Origin: Pseudomonas faucium
GTDB lineage: Bacteria > Pseudomonadota > Gammaproteobacteria > Pseudomonadales > Pseudomonadaceae
Direction of reading: 5' to 3'
Assembly (NCBI RefSeq): GCF_021602585.1
Contig: NZ_BQIP01000027.1
Location: 1-64,000 of the forward strand
Length of the DNA: 64,000 nt
Under the pieces are notes generated by a model. The model made no database searches. It saw nothing but the letters and a program-made list of their open reading frames with translations, and was not told the DNA's origin. Position 1 is the stretch's first letter. Every line of letters starts with the position of its first letter. The position numbers and the translations under genes are program-made. Shown one piece after another: positions 61,401-64,000 of the stretch.

Positions 61401-61755
61401 CCAGCGCGAGCGCTGGCAGCGCTTTCGCTGGCCGGGGCAGAGCGACTATCCCGGCGTCAGCCTGAGCTGGGCCAGCGTGCACACAGGCGAGCGCCTGTTC
61501 GCCGACCTGCAGGGCACCTGGGGCCTGATACGCCTGCTCGAACAGGCCCAGGTGACCCGTCTCGACGATGGCGGCAGCCAGATGCGCGTGGTGCTCAAGG
61601 CACCCGATGGTCTCGGCCTGACCTGGCACCTGCGCACCGAGTTGGCCGGTGGGCCGCTGGCGTTGCTTGAGCTGCGGGGCTTCACGCTGCCGCGGGACAT
61701 CTTTCTGGTGGGCGACGCAAACGTGCAGGGTTTTGCTATGCGAGAAGCTCACTAA
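58459..61755 (+). CDS. TssM/IcmF-like protein lacking a P-loop
   Basis: 1098 residues. Two N-terminal membrane helices (about 12-32 and 43-63), a degenerate NTPase-like region (RLLLVVGEPAQIEAV in place of GxxxxGKT), a third membrane helix near 365-385 (AMLGLAALWGAGLLLSY), then the IcmF-related periplasmic region and a VasK-type C-terminus (FELRGKPVRDVVQTTFILNG ... FTLPRDIFLVGD). ggagg precedes the ATG 58459. Orphan VgrG islands sometimes carry such a partial TssM. Codon use changes near 59.6 kb to strongly GC3-rich, so the gene looks mosaic. Confidence 0.82.
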   Translation: MKTPSRSWRSAGLAVWIVALIAALGWVLWRFGDRIGLVANQQKLFALLLITAACWFAWLSLQLLMQLKRNNDQKQGLIDKVFPPAEHPMTSPRQSARDVPDLLDHLKADYGFFWRRKVRLLLVVGEPAQIEAVAPGLAEQHWLEGHDTVLLWGGSVHAEQALLTPWRELSRWRAIDGVVWVLDRAQSSDLGAVSSGVRRLQSLAREVRWQLPLHVWQVCDSEWPQHARQVQPIGCRLPATITATQLEVLLQKLQQPLREQGLLQLHKALDHDFLLRLSRDLQAEGIARWRAMMAIVLVRREVSLQGVWFSLPQPPTARSSVDHHWLPDPAWLGVLGERSANLQRLGWSSSRVAYSAMLGLAALWGAGLLLSYATNRMEVSRAQSALAALERPGEGPQSLTALARELSRLDYRATHGTPWYQRFGLDQAQPLRNALWPHYTQANNHLLRDPAAATLHSQLTALLKLNPGSPQRAERAKQAYDQLKAYLMLARPEKADAAFLVRTLGAAEPTLWTFFAEQLPANPDWAIQADARLIAQVRQVLLGQLGQRNADTSLYERALDAAANHYPAQGLEQLVGDTDASALFDTAASVPGVFTRQAWEGHVRQAIDEAANARREQIDWVLSDNPQTLAAELSPDQLRERLTARYFQDYGSAWLAFLNSLRWQQRGSLDEVIAQLTLMSDARQSPLIALMNTLAYQGQAGMRGQALADSLIQSAQNLIGQDKPALIEQLPQGQNGPLDSTFVPLLTLLGKKPEGQLRDDSLSLQAFLTRVTSTRLKLQQVTQAPDPQAMTQALAQTVFQGKRVDLTETQAYGSLIAASLGAEWGGAAQALFVQPLDQAWQRVLQPSAAGLNRNWQRAVVDEWNGAFAGRYPFAVTSSDASLPMLGQMIRADSGRIEQFLREQLSGLLRKEGSRWVADPRYSQGLRFNPQFLAAINQLSQLADVLYTDGGMGLSFELRGKPVRDVVQTTFILNGEKHHYFNQRERWQRFRWPGQSDYPGVSLSWASVHTGERLFADLQGTWGLIRLLEQAQVTRLDDGGSQMRVVLKAPDGLGLTWHLRTELAGGPLALLELRGFTLPRDIFLVGDANVQGFAMREAH

Positions 61756-61788
61756 TGGGATGCCCCCAGAGCAGCGAACCGGCGCTGT

Positions 61789-62268
61789 TCACCCCTGCGC
61801 AAACTGCCGCAGCTTCTCGCCATCGAGCCGATAGCGAATCCACTCATCCTGCGGCTCAGCCCCCAGCGACTGATAGAACCCGATCGCTGGCTCATTCCAG
61901 TCCAGCACGCTCCACTCCAGCCGCCCGCAGCCGTTTGCGACCGCTTCGCGGGCGATGTGCCGCAGCAATTCACGCCCAGCACCGCCGCCACGTTGCTCGG
62001 GCGTGATGTACAGGTCTTCCAGGTAGATGCCGTTGCGCCCCAGCCAGGTCGAGTAGCTGTAGAAGTACACGGCAAAGCCGATCGCCTGCCCGTCGCGCTC
62101 GCAGATCAGGCTGTGCACCGTGCCGCCGTCATCGAACAGGGTGCGCTCGATATCGGCGACGCTGGCGATCACTTCGTGGCGGGCGCGCTCGTACTCGGCC
62201 AGCTCGGTGATGAAGCCCAGGATCTGCGCGGCATCATTACGTACCGCAGGGCGGATGGTCAGGCTCAT
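61789..62268 (-). CDS. GNAT N-acetyltransferase (diamine/thialysine acetyltransferase-like)
   Basis: A 159-residue acetyl-CoA-dependent acetyltransferase. It has the core motif LEDLYITPEQRGGGAGRELL, followed by GCGRLEWSVLDWNEPAIGFYQSLGA. This pattern (YLEDLYV...RGxGxG; W-x-VLDWNxPAI-x-FY) is typical of spermidine/thialysine-type enzymes. The ATG at 62268 has aaggaacccaagc upstream. It is divergent from the LysE gene. Confidence 0.9.
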   Translation of the reverse strand: MSLTIRPAVRNDAAQILGFITELAEYERARHEVIASVADIERTLFDDGGTVHSLICERDGQAIGFAVYFYSYSTWLGRNGIYLEDLYITPEQRGGGAGRELLRHIAREAVANGCGRLEWSVLDWNEPAIGFYQSLGAEPQDEWIRYRLDGEKLRQFAQG

Positions 62269-62402
62269 GCTTGGGTTCCTTGTGCTGCAGAGGTGGCGGT
62301 ACAGTGATGTGTATCTGCGTAATTAACCATAACTGTACCGGTCGCAGGGCAGGGCGACTGCGCTAGTGTGACAGCACTCATAACGATACTGGAATGCCTG
62401 CC

Positions 62403-63020
62403 ATGCTTGCCTCTGCCGACCTGCTCACGGCCTTCATGCTGTTTGCCTTCGTGTCCTCGATCACCCCGGGGCCCAACAACACCATGCTGCTGGCCTCGGG
62501 GGTGAACTTTGGCGTGCGTCGCTCGATCCCCCATGCCATGGGCATCAGCCTGGGTTTCATGGTCATGGTGCTGGCGGTGGGCCTGGGGCTGGGCGAGGTG
62601 TTCAAGGCGTGGCCGGTGCTGTACACCGTGCTGCGCTACGTGGGGGCGGCCTACCTGCTGTACCTGGCGTGGAAGATCGCCACCGCCGGGCCGCTGAGCG
62701 CCGATTCGCCCAATGCGCGCAAGCCGATGGGCTTTTTCGGCGCGGCGGCGTTCCAGTGGGTCAACCCCAAGGCCTGGGTCATGGCGGTGGGGGCCATCAC
62801 CACTTACACGCCGGCCCAGGGCTATGTGATGAACGTGATCGTCATCGCCGCGCTGTTCGCCCTGGTCAACCTGCCCAGTGTGGGCATCTGGGTGATGTTC
62901 GGCAGCGCACTGCGCAAGCTGCTGCAGAACCCGCGCTGGCTGATGCTGTTCAATGTCCTGATGGCCTTGCTGCTGGTGATTTCGCTTTATCCGCTGCTGT
63001 TTGTAGAATCGGCACCCTGA
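62403..63020 (+). CDS. LysE family translocator
   Basis: A 205-residue inner-membrane exporter (MLASADLLTAFMLFAFVSSI) with the PGP signature SSITPGPNNTMLLASGVNFG and WVNPKAWVMAVGA. The start at 62403 is preferred to 62394 because the gga at 62391-62393 is then well spaced. It is the second LysE-type exporter in the window, and no regulator gene is adjacent. Confidence 0.88.
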   Translation: MLASADLLTAFMLFAFVSSITPGPNNTMLLASGVNFGVRRSIPHAMGISLGFMVMVLAVGLGLGEVFKAWPVLYTVLRYVGAAYLLYLAWKIATAGPLSADSPNARKPMGFFGAAAFQWVNPKAWVMAVGAITTYTPAQGYVMNVIVIAALFALVNLPSVGIWVMFGSALRKLLQNPRWLMLFNVLMALLLVISLYPLLFVESAP

Positions 63021-63044
63021 TAGACCGCCGAGTACAGTAAACCG

Positions 63045-63944
63045 ATGCAATTGATTCCCTGGTCCCACGACTGCTCCGAAGGCTTCACCCTGCGCGGCTG
63101 GCGCTCGGAGCCCAGTGGCAAGCCGCTGCTGCACTTCGTGCACGGCAACGGCTTCTGCTGCCTGGCCTACCTGCCGCTGCTGATGGACCTGGCCGAGCAT
63201 TTCGACCTGTGGCTGTGCGACGTGCAAGGCCACGGCGACAGTGACCACGGCGGCGAGTTTCGCGGCTGGAACCGCACGGCGGCGCTGGCGCTGGAAGCGT
63301 TCGAAAGTGGCCGCGGCGAGTACGGCGACGTACCCCGCCATGCCTTGGGGCACAGCTTTGGTGGCGTGCTCACCGGGCTGATGCTGGCCAGTGCAACGGG
63401 CCTGTTCGCGCGTGCCGTGCTGCTCGATCCGGTGCTGTTCAGCCGGCGCATGATCGGCACCATGGGCATCGCTGCGCGCCTGGGCCTGCACCGCAGCCAT
63501 GCCCTGGCGCGCAAGGCCGCCAGCCGGCGCACGCACTGGCCCGACCGCGAGGCGGCGCTGGCGTCGCTGCAGGGCCGGGGGATTTTCAAGGGCTGGAGCG
63601 CTGCCGCGCTGCATGCCTATGTCGAGCACGCCCTGGGCGATTGTGGCGAAGGCGTGGTGCTCAAGTGCCGGCCCAGCCGTGAGGTGGATATCTTCAGCTC
63701 GTTCCCGGCGCGCATGTGGGCGCAACTGGCCGCCATCGAAGTGCCGACTTTGGTGCTGTATGGCGCGCGCACCTATCCCTTCGTGCCGCGTTCGGTGCAA
63801 CGCCTGGCTCGCATCAACCCGCAGGTGAGCGCCCTTGAAGTGGCCGGTGGGCACTGTTTCATGCAGGAAGACTCGGCCACGGCGGCGCAACAGGTGGTGG
63901 ATTTTCTGCAAAACGGCTCAACTGTTCCACTTGTGGGACGATGA
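63045..63944 (+). CDS. Alpha/beta hydrolase
   Basis: A 299-residue alpha/beta-hydrolase fold enzyme. An oxyanion-side HGNGFCCLAYLPLL, nucleophile Ser in LGHSFGGVL and catalytic His in VAGGHCFMQ are visible. The family covers esterases, lipases and similar; the substrate is unknown. It starts 24 bases after the LysE stop. The 56 bases that follow to the window end contain no feature. Confidence 0.85.
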   Translation: MQLIPWSHDCSEGFTLRGWRSEPSGKPLLHFVHGNGFCCLAYLPLLMDLAEHFDLWLCDVQGHGDSDHGGEFRGWNRTAALALEAFESGRGEYGDVPRHALGHSFGGVLTGLMLASATGLFARAVLLDPVLFSRRMIGTMGIAARLGLHRSHALARKAASRRTHWPDREAALASLQGRGIFKGWSAAALHAYVEHALGDCGEGVVLKCRPSREVDIFSSFPARMWAQLAAIEVPTLVLYGARTYPFVPRSVQRLARINPQVSALEVAGGHCFMQEDSATAAQQVVDFLQNGSTVPLVGR

Positions 63945-64000
63945 GTGCCATTTCAGCTGTCTACTGACAGATTGTGCGCACTGGTAAGGTTAACCCAGCC

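Noticed and set aside
47940-61755. Full T6SS structural cluster or prophage
   Set aside because: No sheath, Hcp, ClpV, baseplate or phage capsid/tail genes are present. Only VgrG, PAAR, effectors, immunity and a partial TssM are seen, so it is an orphan island.

Overview
The window is GC-rich, gene-dense bacterial chromosome that looks like a Pseudomonas of the P. putida group. The evidence is the HutC/hutU histidine-utilisation genes, putida-type REP sequences, a MetR-MesD-MesX methionine island, a light-type cfa/DUF1365 operon and an orphan type VI secretion (T6SS) VgrG island. No rRNA, tRNA, CRISPR array, insertion sequence or prophage was seen. All calls come from reading the sequence; no database search was run.

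Layout. 0-2.4 kb: the 5' part of hutU, its repressor hutC, and a YdeI-like gene. 2.5-8.3 kb: a minus-strand lipid/oxidoreductase operon (NTF2-like, SDR, FAD oxidoreductase, DUF1365, Cfa-like, DUF2878) with two TGTACA-N12-TGTACA type boxes at its head, typical of LitR/PplR1 light control, and a LysR gene upstream. 8.4-12.5 kb: SDR, malate dehydrogenase, DHFR-like, LysE and LysR genes. 12.5-18.6 kb: a nitrogen/cyanate region with cynR, cynT, cynS, two divergent cytosine-deaminase-like amidohydrolases and an MFS carrier. 18.6-22.3 kb: metR, a flavin reductase, mesD and mesX (folate-independent methionine synthesis) with a perfect MetR box. 22.3-23.7 kb: a BtuF-like binding protein under a cobalamin riboswitch. 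23.7-25.5 kb: two L,D-transpeptidases.

25.9-33.4 kb: a protein made of three fused Rid domains, a GlxA-type regulator, an HD-domain protein, further Rid proteins, a binding protein, ada plus an AlkA-like glycosylase, and small genes. 33.0-39.9 kb: one long minus-strand operon (ALDH, dipeptidase-like, BCCT carrier, an unknown 564-residue protein, DUF3726, RidA) with a divergent LysR. It looks like a catabolic pathway for an unidentified, possibly quaternary-amine, substrate. 40.9-45.5 kb: a membrane protein, then an MHS carrier and amidase divergent from an IclR regulator.

45.6-47.8 kb holds a three-gene RiPP copper-metallophore (HvfABC/bufferin-like) operon. Its precursor carries six EGKCG motifs fused to EF-hands. 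47.9-61.8 kb is an orphan T6SS island: VgrG with a C-terminal zinc-peptidase domain, a putative periplasmic immunity protein, a GxSxG lipase effector, four tandem lipoproteins (probable immunity) with an exact 770-bp period, PAAR, an unknown membrane protein and a TssM-like protein without a P-loop. The window ends with GNAT, LysE and alpha/beta-hydrolase genes.
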